Shown: positions 51,502-61,410, numbered from the stretch's first letter. The stretch: 64,000 bases of DNA from Nocardia bovistercoris (GCF_015674855.1 NZ_JADMLG010000002.1:1-64000), one strand, 5' to 3'. Notes: generated by a model from the sequence alone, not told the origin. A program made the numbers and translations.

Positions 51502-53982
51502 GTGTCCAGAGTTCCGTCGATCCGGCGACTCGGCGACTCCGCGATCCTCTTCGCGGGCGTCGACCCCGCCGAGTTGCGCGATCCCGACGACAAAGTGCTG
51601 GTCGGCGACCGCGTTCGCTATATGGGGATGGGAATATCGGTGGTCGTCACCTCGGTATTCGCCTGCGTGGCCATGCCATTGGCACTCACCGTGATGACCG
51701 GCCACTTCTCCCCGCTCTATCTGATCGCGGGATTGCTGTACGGCGCCTTCATCATGAACTTCGACCGGTGGCTCGTCTCGGGCTTCGACTACGACACCGG
51801 CTGGAAAGCCACCGTCCGCGCGGTCGCGGGCGTGTTGATCCGTCTTCCCATCGCCGTTCTGATCGCATTCTCCATCGCCGAACCGATCGTGATGTTCGTC
51901 TTCGCCTCCGAAGTCGACGCGAAGATCGCCGAGCTGAAACAACACCAAAAGGTCGAGGAAGCGGACAAGATTCGCGCCGACCCGTTCTATGCTCCGGACA
52001 GAACCGAGGAAGCGGCGGCCGTGGCGCGGGCGAACGCGGCGGTCGACACGGCCGCGAAGGCCCTTTCCGAAGCGGAGTCGGCGCTCGACTCGGAAGAAGG
52101 CGGAACGGGCGGTACCGGCCGTGCGGGCCAGGGCACCCGTACGAATGAGCGGCGCGAGGTGCGCAACAAAGCCAAAGAGGCTTACGACGACGCGATCGGG
52201 AAGCAGATCGACGCGGGGAACAAATACACCTTCAGAGCCGAGCAACTCGACGCCGACCGTAAGAAAGCGATCGACGCGAACAATGACCGCATCGACAAAC
52301 GCACCGCCGGTCTCGCCGACCGCGAGAAGGCGCTCTCCGCACTCGGCGACGACCCGGCCATCGCGAAAACGGCACTCGCGGTGCGCGGTCTCCTGTTCCT
52401 CATCGACGTCGCCCCGCTGCTGCTCAAATACGCCATGCCCGAGACGTTCCACGAGAAGATGCTGCGCGCCCGGCGCAGGCGCCTGCTGGACAGGCACGCG
52501 GACGATATCCAGGCCGCCGAGATCGTCGCGAACGACCGGAGAACCCTCAAGACGGCCATCGAGCGGTATCGCCTGCAACTGAAGGCGACCTTCGATGAGG
52601 AGCAACTCAGCAGGAACAACGATTTCGACCTCAGGGAACTCATCAGCGACCACGCCGCGCGAATCCGGAGTTCGGGTTTCGTAGACGTCGACGCGGGCTT
52701 CATCACCACCGGCTCACGGAATCCTTTCCGCGGTGGCACCGGCTCGAGCACGAATCCCGAGCCGAGCCCGATGCCCGGGCCGCCCCCGCCGAAAACCGAG
52801 ACAAGCACCGAACCGCGCGAGCCCGATCCGCCCCCGCCTCCCACGGGCGACGGCACGGTTGTCGATCAGCGCTGGTTGCTCGGAGCCCCGCTGACCCCAC
52901 CGCGCGCCGACCATCCGTGGTTGCGCGCCTATCTCGCACGGGACCTGCACGCCAAAGGCAGCGGAGACTACGTCGTCAAACGGATCCATCAGCCCGGTCC
53001 ACGGGTAACCACGGGTCTCAACGAATTGCATTCACTGCCGCCCGGTGTCGAGGTCAGCCCCTATGTCGCGCCCATGGTTCACGGCGGATACGACGTCGAT
53101 TTCGGTCTGTTCGTTGTCACCCGTTACTACCGACGCGGCACGCTCACCGACCGCATGCGAGACGACGCGCGACCACTGACGCTGCGCGATACGCTGCGCT
53201 ACGCCGAGCAGGTGCTCCAGGGCCTCGACGCGGTCTTCGAAGACCGCAACCTCATCCATTTCGATATCAAACCCTCGAATATCGCGTTGGACGACAACGG
53301 GAACGTCCGCATCATCGACTGGGGCTTGGCGGCGGCGGGCGATGCCGCGGACGGCGCGCCGACCGGATACTCGCTGTGGTATGCCCCGCCCGAACAGGTC
53401 GCGACAGTCAAGCAGCCCAAGGAATGGCGGTCGGGACGCTGCGACGTACGTGCGGTGGGCGCCACGCTGTATCACCTGATCGCCGGGACTCCGCCGCTGC
53501 AGATGGAGGCCGAGCACTTGCGGTTGCTCGATACGAACGGCGTGCTGCCCGACGAGCGCAAGCACGATTTCGAGGAACTGCTGCAAACGATCTCACCCAC
53601 ATCGCTGAAGGAATTCTTCTCGGCGAACGAAGGGTGGGATATCGATCAGATGCAACCGCTGTCGGACCTACTGTTCCGATGGCTCGATCCCGATCCCGCG
53701 ATGCGCGCGCCGGGCAACGGCTCCCCGCAACGCAACGCCCTTGACGCGCTTCGCCAGGTCGCCGAGCAATTGGTGAAGAACAAGTCCGCGGCACTGGACC
53801 GGAAAGTCGGGGCCGCCCATCTCAAACGTCCGCTCATCTCCGTTACCACGCCCGGCGACCGGGCCGAGAAGATGCGCACCACACCCAACACACAGTCCAC
53901 CGTCGTACGTCCCCGCAAACCGCGGGCGCCGCGCGGACCCGATCCGTTCACCTTCGGGAACAAGGAGGGGACGCCATCGTGA
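51502..53982 (+). CDS. DUF4407 membrane protein fused to Ser/Thr protein kinase
   Basis: An 826-aa fusion. The N-terminal ~330 residues are a DUF4407-type membrane region with helices near residues 40-65, 72-85, 110-135 and 295-310 around a long charged helical loop (about 145-285). A Pro-rich linker leads to a protein kinase at about 455-730: Lys493 (YVVKRI), catalytic loop HFDIKPSN (586-593) and DWG instead of DFG (606-608). It lacks a normal Gly-rich loop at the N-lobe. Membrane stress sensing coupled to phosphorylation is a reasonable inference. Start GTG 51502, alternatives 51496 and 51451. It overlaps the next gene by 4 bp. Confidence 0.85.
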   Translation: MSRVPSIRRLGDSAILFAGVDPAELRDPDDKVLVGDRVRYMGMGISVVVTSVFACVAMPLALTVMTGHFSPLYLIAGLLYGAFIMNFDRWLVSGFDYDTGWKATVRAVAGVLIRLPIAVLIAFSIAEPIVMFVFASEVDAKIAELKQHQKVEEADKIRADPFYAPDRTEEAAAVARANAAVDTAAKALSEAESALDSEEGGTGGTGRAGQGTRTNERREVRNKAKEAYDDAIGKQIDAGNKYTFRAEQLDADRKKAIDANNDRIDKRTAGLADREKALSALGDDPAIAKTALAVRGLLFLIDVAPLLLKYAMPETFHEKMLRARRRRLLDRHADDIQAAEIVANDRRTLKTAIERYRLQLKATFDEEQLSRNNDFDLRELISDHAARIRSSGFVDVDAGFITTGSRNPFRGGTGSSTNPEPSPMPGPPPPKTETSTEPREPDPPPPPTGDGTVVDQRWLLGAPLTPPRADHPWLRAYLARDLHAKGSGDYVVKRIHQPGPRVTTGLNELHSLPPGVEVSPYVAPMVHGGYDVDFGLFVVTRYYRRGTLTDRMRDDARPLTLRDTLRYAEQVLQGLDAVFEDRNLIHFDIKPSNIALDDNGNVRIIDWGLAAAGDAADGAPTGYSLWYAPPEQVATVKQPKEWRSGRCDVRAVGATLYHLIAGTPPLQMEAEHLRLLDTNGVLPDERKHDFEELLQTISPTSLKEFFSANEGWDIDQMQPLSDLLFRWLDPDPAMRAPGNGSPQRNALDALRQVAEQLVKNKSAALDRKVGAAHLKRPLISVTTPGDRAEKMRTTPNTQSTVVRPRKPRAPRGPDPFTFGNKEGTPS

Positions 53983-55481
53983 CGGACTCATCGGATTCCA
54001 CGACGACCGTACTCACCATTGTCATCCTGCTGCTCGCGTTCGTCGCGGTCTCCCTCGTGCTCGCGAGAATCGGGAGACAGCGCGCAGCACAACGGATTAC
54101 AAGATCCGCCGATGACACGCCGGGTGAGCGCCCTCCGGGTTCCGGATCGAAGGAGTATGTGATGGGCCAGGATCCGGGACCGTCCGGCGGTCACCGCGGC
54201 GACCCCGCGCTACCGCGACACCATGAGCAGACCCGACACCTCGAGCGGTCACCGGCGGTCGAGACACGCCGGCTCGAGCAACCGCCCCACCTCGAAGACG
54301 CTCGACGCGATCCCGAAACACCGACCGACCGACTGGCACTCCCCCCCTACATCGCGATCTCCGAACCGATCCTTCCCCCGGCCGATACCGAACCGATGCC
54401 GCAGCCCGCCTGGTTCAAGGCGGTGCGCGGGTCGTCGCTCGACGCGTTGCTGACCCGGTCGAGATTCGTCCTCGGACGGTCCACGAATTGCGATCTCCAG
54501 GTGGACGACGAGATGGTCAGCCGCGAGCATTGCACCCTCACCCACAGCCGAGGCCAGTGGTACATCACGGATCTCGATACGCCCAACGGCACCGCTGTCA
54601 ACGGCGAACAAATACCCGCCGGGCAACCGGTCCAACTCGAGTCAGGTGACGCCGTCCAGATCGGCGACGCGGAATTCGTCCTCACCCTGCGCGGAAAGCG
54701 CCCGATTCCCATGGAATTGCATGCGGGCGGCGCGACCGCGCGCGGCGGCCGGGACCGCAACGAGGACGACTATGTGATCGGCGCGAATCTGCTCGCCGTC
54801 GCGGACGGCGTCGGCAGCCGCCCCTCCGGTGATATCGCCGCGGGCATCGCCATCGATCTGGTGGGGACCCCGAGCCGAAATCTTCGATGGACGCACGTCG
54901 TCACCGCCATCGAGGCGGCATTGCGCGCGCACGGCGAAGACGATCCGACCTCCGTCGATATGGCGACGACACTCGAGGCGGCGCGCTTGATCGATCGCAA
55001 CGGGATGACTTTCGTCTCCGGCGTGCACATCGGAGACGGGGTCGCCTTGGTGGACGACGGATTCGAACTGCGCGAACTCACCGTCGCGCACACCTTCGGA
55101 AAGGAATTGGCTATCAAGAATCACCCCGAGGCCGGTCGACACCCCGATCGCGAAAAACTCGTCAAGGGCATCGGGCTGGAGGACGGGAAGCCGGATCTAT
55201 GGGAGGAACGGGCGATCGTCGGCCATCGCTACATCTTGTCGACCGACGGCATCCTTCGGGCGCTCGGCCGCAGGCAGCTGATCGAATCGCTGGCGAATGT
55301 GCGGCATCAGCCCCCGCAGATGGCGGCGGAGACCGTGATCGCGCTCGCCCAACAATCCGACCTGCCGCCCGAGGTGCTGGACAACATGACCATCGCCATT
55401 GCCGACGTCTGCAGATCGGGACGGTCGGGCCGCGCGTACGACAACCAGATCAGGTCCGCGCTTCCGGCCGCGGAGAGATGA
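53979..55481 (+). CDS. FHA-PP2C phosphatase with N-terminal membrane anchor
   Basis: A 500-aa protein. One membrane helix (TVLTIVILLLAFVAVSLVLA) is followed by a charged linker. A forkhead-associated domain is at about residues 150-240 (GRSTNCDLQVDDEMVSREHC), which reads phosphothreonine. A PP2C-type phosphatase is at about 245-490 (GRDRNEDDYVIG, ADGVGSRPSGDIAAG, STDGI). It is the natural counter-enzyme to the kinase encoded just upstream and coupled by GTGA. Together they can set the phosphorylation state of the complex at the membrane. Confidence 0.9.
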   Translation: MTDSSDSTTTVLTIVILLLAFVAVSLVLARIGRQRAAQRITRSADDTPGERPPGSGSKEYVMGQDPGPSGGHRGDPALPRHHEQTRHLERSPAVETRRLEQPPHLEDARRDPETPTDRLALPPYIAISEPILPPADTEPMPQPAWFKAVRGSSLDALLTRSRFVLGRSTNCDLQVDDEMVSREHCTLTHSRGQWYITDLDTPNGTAVNGEQIPAGQPVQLESGDAVQIGDAEFVLTLRGKRPIPMELHAGGATARGGRDRNEDDYVIGANLLAVADGVGSRPSGDIAAGIAIDLVGTPSRNLRWTHVVTAIEAALRAHGEDDPTSVDMATTLEAARLIDRNGMTFVSGVHIGDGVALVDDGFELRELTVAHTFGKELAIKNHPEAGRHPDREKLVKGIGLEDGKPDLWEERAIVGHRYILSTDGILRALGRRQLIESLANVRHQPPQMAAETVIALAQQSDLPPEVLDNMTIAIADVCRSGRSGRAYDNQIRSALPAAER

Positions 55482-56221
55482 GTCGAATGGACATCAGGAA
55501 TGCCGATATGGTCGACAAAGGAATCGCATTGTACTGCGGCGCCACTTTCCACAAGGAATTGTCCTACGGAGATGCCACCTATCTCAACCGCTCGTTGATC
55601 GCGCCCGCGGACGTCTTCCTGAGCGAGGCGAACGCGCCTCAAGTATATTCTCAGGGACGCCGGTGGCACATCCGCAATAATTCCTCGTACAAAAAGCTGG
55701 TGATCGCCGAGTTGACCGACGAGAAGGGCACCCTCGGCCTCATCAACCGCATCCCGCCGAACCTGAGTCAGCGGCTCCCGTCCCTCGAGACATACATCTA
55801 CCTCGGCAGCTACCGGGTGCGAGCCGACATCATCGACGCCCACTACTTCGACGACCCGGACATCGGCCCGTCCTACGAGCCCACCCATACGAGCAGCGGC
55901 ATGGCACGCGACGCGGACGCCCTGATCCGCGAGCTGTTGACCGAAGAGCCATGGCGCACTGTGACTTTGGCCCGTCTCCAAGAGTTCATGGATCCGCACA
56001 ACGCGCGCCCACAGCCGCTCGCGTCGCAGCGTGTACTCGACTGCATCGCACCGCATCTCGGCCTGGACGCCATCGAGGAGACCCAGCGGCGCGTCAAGGA
56101 CATCACGGGCATGGACACCACCGCCGAACTCGGCGATTGGATGACCCACCGCGGGATCCTGCTCGGCAGATACCTGGACGAAGTAAGCCACGGCCCGAAC
56201 TGCGCGCACCGGCGGATCTGA
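55478..56221 (+). CDS. Unrecognised conserved-looking protein of the conflict locus
   Basis: A 247-aa protein of unknown family, coupled to the phosphatase gene by ATGA. The N-terminal half is rich in aromatic beta strands (YQ/RWHIRNNSSYKKLVIAEL-like alternation). A region with an acidic loop (DIIDAHYFDDPDIG) follows, and then a helical C-terminus (residues about 140-247) ending in Cys-His. No catalytic motif or membrane helix is obvious. As third gene of the operon it is likely an adaptor or substrate of the kinase-phosphatase pair. It is convergent with mceF, 45 bp apart. Confidence 0.75.
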   Translation: MSRMDIRNADMVDKGIALYCGATFHKELSYGDATYLNRSLIAPADVFLSEANAPQVYSQGRRWHIRNNSSYKKLVIAELTDEKGTLGLINRIPPNLSQRLPSLETYIYLGSYRVRADIIDAHYFDDPDIGPSYEPTHTSSGMARDADALIRELLTEEPWRTVTLARLQEFMDPHNARPQPLASQRVLDCIAPHLGLDAIEETQRRVKDITGMDTTAELGDWMTHRGILLGRYLDEVSHGPNCAHRRI

Positions 56222-56266
56222 ACACGCCGTCGACGTCGGTTGCGGGCACGAGCATCCCCCGATGCG

Positions 56267-57226
56267 TCACTTGATTCGGATGTGCACCCTGCCCGCGCCG
56301 TCGTCGCCCACTCCGTGCAGTGCGGCGGAGATCATCCGGCTCAGGTCGATGCGCGGCAGTGCGCCCGCGGCTTCGTCGGCCAGCGGTTGCAGGGCGGGGG
56401 CGAGCAGCCTGAAGTCCGGTCCGACCTCTCGACTCCAGTCGGTCAGGCGGGTGAAGAAGGGCACGAGCCCGTCTTCCTCGACGTACATCTGCGGCGGGTT
56501 CGCGGGACTGAACAACCGATCGAGGGCCTGGGCGACTTCCTCGACCCGCTCGCCGAACTGCACGAACGCGGACGCGGCGTGCGGTGCGGCCTGCGGCACC
56601 CATGCCGAGTCGGCGGCAAGGGTTTGCACGTCGTCGATGGTCGCGCCGATCGCGGGCATGCGCACGTTCATGGCGGCCGCGAGCAGTTCGGTGGAGCGCG
56701 CGAGTTCGGGAATGACGGATTCGGTGCCTTCGACCGCGGTGCCGAACGTATCGACCAAGGCGCGCAGGGTTTCCGGGTCGAGTTGGTCGAACACCGCGGT
56801 GAGCATGCGCGAAACCGTTGGGATCGACATCGGCACTCGCACTCGCTCGGTGTCGAGCCGCTGACCGTCGGTGAGGTACGGACCGTCCTCGGTGCGCGGC
56901 GCGAATTCGATGTAGGGCTCGCCCAACGCGGAAAGGCTTTCGATCGACACGTCGCTGTCGATCGGTACGCGATGGGCATCGTCCACCCGGAACCGGACTT
57001 CCACACCCGTTCCGATGTGTTCGACGGCGGTGACATCGCCGACTTCGACACCGGTCAACAGCACCGGCGAGCCCTCGACGAGACCCGACGCGTCGGACAG
57101 CGTCATGGTGGCCGAGGTGAATTCGGTGAACCGATCGGTGCCGACGACTCCGAAGGTGAGGTAGGCCGACCCGAGCAGGCTCACCGCGGCGATACCACCG
57201 AGCGAGGCGATCGAACTTGCCTTCAT
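56267..57226 (-). CDS. Mce family protein, MceF position
   Basis: A 319-aa Mce-domain protein, last of the six. It has an N-terminal membrane anchor (IASLGGIAAVSLLGSAYLTF) and the Mce/MlaD domain at about residues 35-115 (LVEGSPVLLTGVEVGDV). Mce proteins form a hexameric tube that carries lipids or sterols across the envelope together with YrbE permeases. ATG 57226 overlaps the mceE stop. No Mce-associated (mam) gene follows; the neighbour is convergent. Confidence 0.92.
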   Translation of the reverse strand: MKASSIASLGGIAAVSLLGSAYLTFGVVGTDRFTEFTSATMTLSDASGLVEGSPVLLTGVEVGDVTAVEHIGTGVEVRFRVDDAHRVPIDSDVSIESLSALGEPYIEFAPRTEDGPYLTDGQRLDTERVRVPMSIPTVSRMLTAVFDQLDPETLRALVDTFGTAVEGTESVIPELARSTELLAAAMNVRMPAIGATIDDVQTLAADSAWVPQAAPHAASAFVQFGERVEEVAQALDRLFSPANPPQMYVEEDGLVPFFTRLTDWSREVGPDFRLLAPALQPLADEAAGALPRIDLSRMISAALHGVGDDGAGRVHIRIK

Positions 57227-58263
57227 CGGACCACTCCCACCATCCGCAGCGCCCGAATGATCTGCTCCACTTGGGCATCCACGGGCACTGCGTCGGCGCC
57301 TTCGATCCGCACGGACCGGACGTTCACCTTCGGTCCGTGCTCGACGAACGGAATGATCTTTTCCCGCAACAGTTTCACGAGCGCGTTCAGGTTCGAGGGT
57401 GCGTCGAGGTCGAGCGGCCGCGTGGTGAGGAACAGCGGCACCAGTGCACTGGCCGCGGCGTCGCCACTGGCGACCAGGGGCGTCAACCAGATCAGGGCGT
57501 GGGCGACATCGCCGAGAGCTCCGATGATCCCGATGGTCGCGACCAGCGTTTGCACCGCTCCCGAGGTCTGTTCCACGGCGGCGGGCGCGAGTTGTTCGTG
57601 CAACACCGGTGCGCGCTCGTGCACCACGCCGACCGTCTGCTCTATCCCGGACAGGAACGAATCGACGCGGTCGAGGTTCGCGGCGAGGTCGCGGGCGTCA
57701 CCGCCGAGCACATCCGCGATCCGGGCCGTTTCCTTCGGATCGCGGGGCAGCACACCGTTCAATTGGTTCACGATGTCCTGGAATCGGGTGATCGCCCCGC
57801 CTTGGACGAAGGTGGCGAATCCCGCCATGGCGTCTTCGATCTGGATCGGCGGCACCGTCTGGTTCAACGGAATTCGACCGCCCGGAGCCAGCAGTTCCCC
57901 GAAACCGGAAGGCGGAGTTGTCAATGCGATGAACGAATCGCCGAGAACGGTGCTCTGCCGCATTTCGGCGACGGTGGAGACGGGCAGCCGCACCGAATCC
58001 ATGATCTCCGCGCGCACCGTGACATAGCCGCCCGCGCTGTCCTGCACGAGGTCGATCCCGGTCACCGACCCGACCACGGCACCGTTGGCGACAACCTTCG
58101 CACGGGAGGGCAGGTTGAGGACGTTGGTGAATTCGATTCGCACGTCATAGGTCGAACCCGAAACACCGCTGCCCGGAACAGGAATCGCCCCCGGATCGAA
58201 CCCACAGCCCGACGCGACGACCACACAGGCCACGACGAACCACGAAACCATCCGACGTTTCAT
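57223..58263 (-). CDS. Mce family lipoprotein, MceE position (LprK-like)
   Basis: A 346-aa Mce protein with a lipoprotein signal: positively charged MKRRMVSW, hydrophobic core and lipobox ending VASGC. This is the usual MceE/LprK form, anchored by a lipid instead of a helix. The Mce domain includes VVANGAVVGSVTGIDL. ATG 58263 overlaps the mceD stop and is preferred to upstream starts, which lack the signal peptide position. Confidence 0.92.
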   Translation of the reverse strand: MKRRMVSWFVVACVVVASGCGFDPGAIPVPGSGVSGSTYDVRIEFTNVLNLPSRAKVVANGAVVGSVTGIDLVQDSAGGYVTVRAEIMDSVRLPVSTVAEMRQSTVLGDSFIALTTPPSGFGELLAPGGRIPLNQTVPPIQIEDAMAGFATFVQGGAITRFQDIVNQLNGVLPRDPKETARIADVLGGDARDLAANLDRVDSFLSGIEQTVGVVHERAPVLHEQLAPAAVEQTSGAVQTLVATIGIIGALGDVAHALIWLTPLVASGDAAASALVPLFLTTRPLDLDAPSNLNALVKLLREKIIPFVEHGPKVNVRSVRIEGADAVPVDAQVEQIIRALRMVGVVR

Positions 58264-59360
58264 CGCACACCCACCGATCCGAGAACCAACTGCACCAACC
58301 GGGTCCGCGCGATTCCGTCGCCCGCTCCCGTGCACAATCCGGGCGACGCGGCGTTCACCAGGGCGCAGAGTTGTTCGGCGTCCCCGTGCGGTATCGCGAC
58401 CTGCGGCGGCGCATAGGTGAGACCGGTTCGTCCGCTGCCCGGATCGGTGACCGTGACGAAAGCGCCCGCCAGCGCGGGCATCATGGCGATGATCTCCCGC
58501 AGCGACCCCACATTCGCGCTGAGGAAACGCACCAGCGGCACCGCTGCGTCCAACGTGGCGAAGATCGGATCGGAGAACAGCGTGGTGATGTCGTTGAACA
58601 GTGGCAGCGCCCTGGCGAACCCGTCGAGGATGAGCACTGTCTCGGTGAACAATTCGTTGTTGACCTGATCGAGCACCGGACCCATCCGACTCAGCATCGA
58701 CGTGATGTCACCCCAGTGGGTGGTGATGGCATCCGACAGCGACGTGATGGCGTCCACGCTGCCCGCCAAGTGCCCGATCGCCGCGTCGGGCGCCTCCAGC
58801 GCCTGCCCGAGTCGCACGACGATCGAATTGATCTGCGCTCCGGTGCCTCTGGTCGCCTTGTCCATTCCGGTGATCGCGCGCCCGAGCGAGTCGCGGCCAC
58901 CGGATTCGGGACCGAGGATCTGCTCGGACAACCGTGCCATGGCATCCAGCGTGCGGCTGATGCTCTGCGGCGTGAGGGTTCTGGTGATGCACGTCGCGGG
59001 GTTCCACGGATTCACGTCACGACCCGTATTCAGCACGGCCAGTTCACGATCGGCTACCACCGTGTCCGACACCGTGGTAGCCGCCGCGTCGGCCTGCACC
59101 GGATGCGCCGCGTCGACCTCGAATTCGACCCGCACCTTGGGACCCCGCGGCGCCAGCGCGGTGACTCGCCCGACCCGCACACCGCGCATCGTCACATCGC
59201 TCCCCGCGTACAGTCCGATGCTGTCGGGCATCATCGCGCAGTAGGACTGCGTCTTTCGCAGCGGATCGAAGAACACGACATAGGCCACGACCGTCACCGC
59301 GCACAGCAACAGGATCGCGAGCACCGAGACGAATCCGCGGGACTCCAGCACGCGACGCAT
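58260..59360 (-). CDS. Mce family protein, MceD position
   Basis: A 366-aa Mce protein. The membrane anchor is VLAILLLCAVTVVAYVVFF, and the Mce domain includes YAGSDVTMRGVRVGRV. A long helical region follows, which in known Mce assemblies forms the needle-like channel. ATG 59360 overlaps the mceC stop; the frame open to 59612 is an artefact of the upstream gene. Confidence 0.92.
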   Translation of the reverse strand: MRRVLESRGFVSVLAILLLCAVTVVAYVVFFDPLRKTQSYCAMMPDSIGLYAGSDVTMRGVRVGRVTALAPRGPKVRVEFEVDAAHPVQADAAATTVSDTVVADRELAVLNTGRDVNPWNPATCITRTLTPQSISRTLDAMARLSEQILGPESGGRDSLGRAITGMDKATRGTGAQINSIVVRLGQALEAPDAAIGHLAGSVDAITSLSDAITTHWGDITSMLSRMGPVLDQVNNELFTETVLILDGFARALPLFNDITTLFSDPIFATLDAAVPLVRFLSANVGSLREIIAMMPALAGAFVTVTDPGSGRTGLTYAPPQVAIPHGDAEQLCALVNAASPGLCTGAGDGIARTRLVQLVLGSVGVR

Positions 59361-60415
59361 CAGCACCCCCGCCCCGGAACCGGCACGCACACCGGAGCCG
59401 ACATCGCGAGCGGGTCCGCGCCCGGCGGCGCGTCGACCGTCGCACCGGAGTGGTCGACCTCGACGGTCCCGTCGGGCAGCATCATGGCACGCAAAGTTGT
59501 GCCGAGTTCCCGCACTTGTCCGAGCAACGGTTCCAGCCGGTCGCCGAGGGCGAGCAATTCCGCTGCGGCAGCTGATAACTGCCGAGCCATCGGTTCGAGC
59601 GTGCCCTCCCACGCGGGTTGGAGCGCGGCGACCCGGTTCACCACCCGACGCAGCGCCGACACGGCTTCGCGCAACTCGGCGCGATGGTCGATCAGCAGGT
59701 TCTCCAGCAGATTCACCTTGTCCACCAGCTTGCGCAGCGCACCGCGGGCGGCGTCGATGGAGTTCAGGTATTCGTCGGCGAAGGCGATCGCCTTCGAGAC
59801 GTCGGAACGCTGCCGGTCCAGCACGTCGACGAATTGTTCGACGCCGTTCAGGATCTGACGCAGCCCGTCGGGCGACTGTTCCAGCGAGGTGGCCAGCGCC
59901 GCCAGATTTCGGCGGACGGTGTCGCCGTCGATCTCGCGCACCGGGCGTTCCGCGTCCTGGAAGGTCTGCATCAGGCTGTAGGGCAGTCGCACGCGATCGG
60001 CCGGAATCGCGCGGTCGCCCAGCGGTTCGGCGCCCGCGGGCACGATCGCGACGTAGTGGCCGCCGACCACGGTGAGCATCCTGATATCCAATGACGTCTG
60101 GGCGCCGAGGAAGACATCGTCGCGCACCGAGAAACGCATCCGCACCTTGTCGGGATGGAGATCGAGTCCTTCGACCCGACCGACCGAGATCCCCGCCAGT
60201 CGCACGTCGTCACCGACCCGAACCGATTGCGCCTCGGTCAGATCGGCGGTGTAGGTCCGGTCCCCCAGCGGGATCACATACAGGATCGCGACCGCCAGCA
60301 TCGCCACCGCGACGAGAAACGCCACCGCGAGCCCCGCCCGTAATTGCCCACGCTCCACGGCGCGAGCGGATCGCGCTTCCGGCCGCACCCCGCGGCGCCT
60401 GATCAGCCTTTGCAC
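59360..60415 (-). CDS. Mce family protein, MceC position
   Basis: A 351-aa Mce protein. The anchor is LAVAFLVAVAMLAVAILYVI, and the Mce domain contains VRVGDDVRLAGISVGRVEGL. The C-terminal helical region ends in a Pro/Cys-rich tail. GTG 60415 overlaps the mceB end by 13 bp. Part of the continuous mce transcript. Confidence 0.92.
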   Translation of the reverse strand: MQRLIRRRGVRPEARSARAVERGQLRAGLAVAFLVAVAMLAVAILYVIPLGDRTYTADLTEAQSVRVGDDVRLAGISVGRVEGLDLHPDKVRMRFSVRDDVFLGAQTSLDIRMLTVVGGHYVAIVPAGAEPLGDRAIPADRVRLPYSLMQTFQDAERPVREIDGDTVRRNLAALATSLEQSPDGLRQILNGVEQFVDVLDRQRSDVSKAIAFADEYLNSIDAARGALRKLVDKVNLLENLLIDHRAELREAVSALRRVVNRVAALQPAWEGTLEPMARQLSAAAAELLALGDRLEPLLGQVRELGTTLRAMMLPDGTVEVDHSGATVDAPPGADPLAMSAPVCVPVPGRGC

Positions 60416-61410
60416 AATGTCACCTTCTGCCCAGCGAGCAGAACCGCCAGCGCTTGCGGCGGCACGGCTTCACCTTTGCCGCACAGCGGACCGGACCCCG
60501 CGAAGTTCGGCAGCGCGGCATTGAGCGCGGCGAGCACGGCGGGCAACCGACTCAAAACGTCCACCGCTTCCTGCGGATCGGGAAAAAGCTTGCGCAACAG
60601 GGCATCCAAGTCGGGATTCTCGTTCTCGGTGAGCCCGAGCGTGGTGAGCAAGTTGTCCAAGGGGTAGAGCACCGGCGGCGCGGTGAGCGCGAAATCGAGC
60701 AAGCCGTTCATATTGACCTGCAACGACTCGAACACGTCCGCGAGCCGTCGCAGCAATGCCACCAGCCCCGGCGACTGCCCGCCGATCCGGTCGGAGATCT
60801 GCGCGAGATTGTCGAACAGCACCGAGATGACCCGCTGCCGGTCGCCCACATAGTCGGCGAGCCGACCGATGGCGTCCAACGCGGGCCCGATGCCGTTCCC
60901 GTTGCCTTCGATCAGCGCGATCATGCTCTCGGCGAAGGAATTCAGCGCCTCGGGACGCAATGTCGCGAGCACCGGTTTCAGCCCGTTGAACAGCGCGGTC
61001 ACGTCGAAGGACGCGACCGTGCGTTCCTTCGGGACGAGCGCGTCCGCCCGCAACTCGCCACCACGCTCGGACTCCGGCTGCTGCACGTCGATATAGCGCA
61101 GGCCGGTCATGTTCTGGTATCGGATCGCGAAACGGGTCGACTCGTACAACGTCACTCCGGTCCGCGCGGTGAACCGAACGACCGCATCGGAACCGACGAG
61201 ATCGATGGACTCGACCTTGCCGACGCCGACCCCGTGCAGCCGCACATCGTCACCGGCGCCGAGCCCGTTGGCATCGGTGAAGACGGCACGATAGGTGTGG
61301 GTCGACCCGCCGACCGGCCGGGCGATCGCCGCGAGCACCAGCGCCAGCACCGCGATCATGGCCGCGGCGAACAATGCCAACCGCCAGATCGCGGCGGACA
61401 ACGACTTCAT
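60403..61410 (-). CDS. Mce family protein, MceB position
   Basis: A 335-aa Mce protein. The anchor is LALFAAAMIAVLALVLAAI, and the Mce domain includes LGAGDDVRLHGVGVGKVESI. Two Cys near the C-terminus (GPLCGKG, TLCKG) are typical for MceB proteins. ATG 61410 overlaps the mceA stop by 4 bp. Confidence 0.92.
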   Translation of the reverse strand: MKSLSAAIWRLALFAAAMIAVLALVLAAIARPVGGSTHTYRAVFTDANGLGAGDDVRLHGVGVGKVESIDLVGSDAVVRFTARTGVTLYESTRFAIRYQNMTGLRYIDVQQPESERGGELRADALVPKERTVASFDVTALFNGLKPVLATLRPEALNSFAESMIALIEGNGNGIGPALDAIGRLADYVGDRQRVISVLFDNLAQISDRIGGQSPGLVALLRRLADVFESLQVNMNGLLDFALTAPPVLYPLDNLLTTLGLTENENPDLDALLRKLFPDPQEAVDVLSRLPAVLAALNAALPNFAGSGPLCGKGEAVPPQALAVLLAGQKVTLCKG

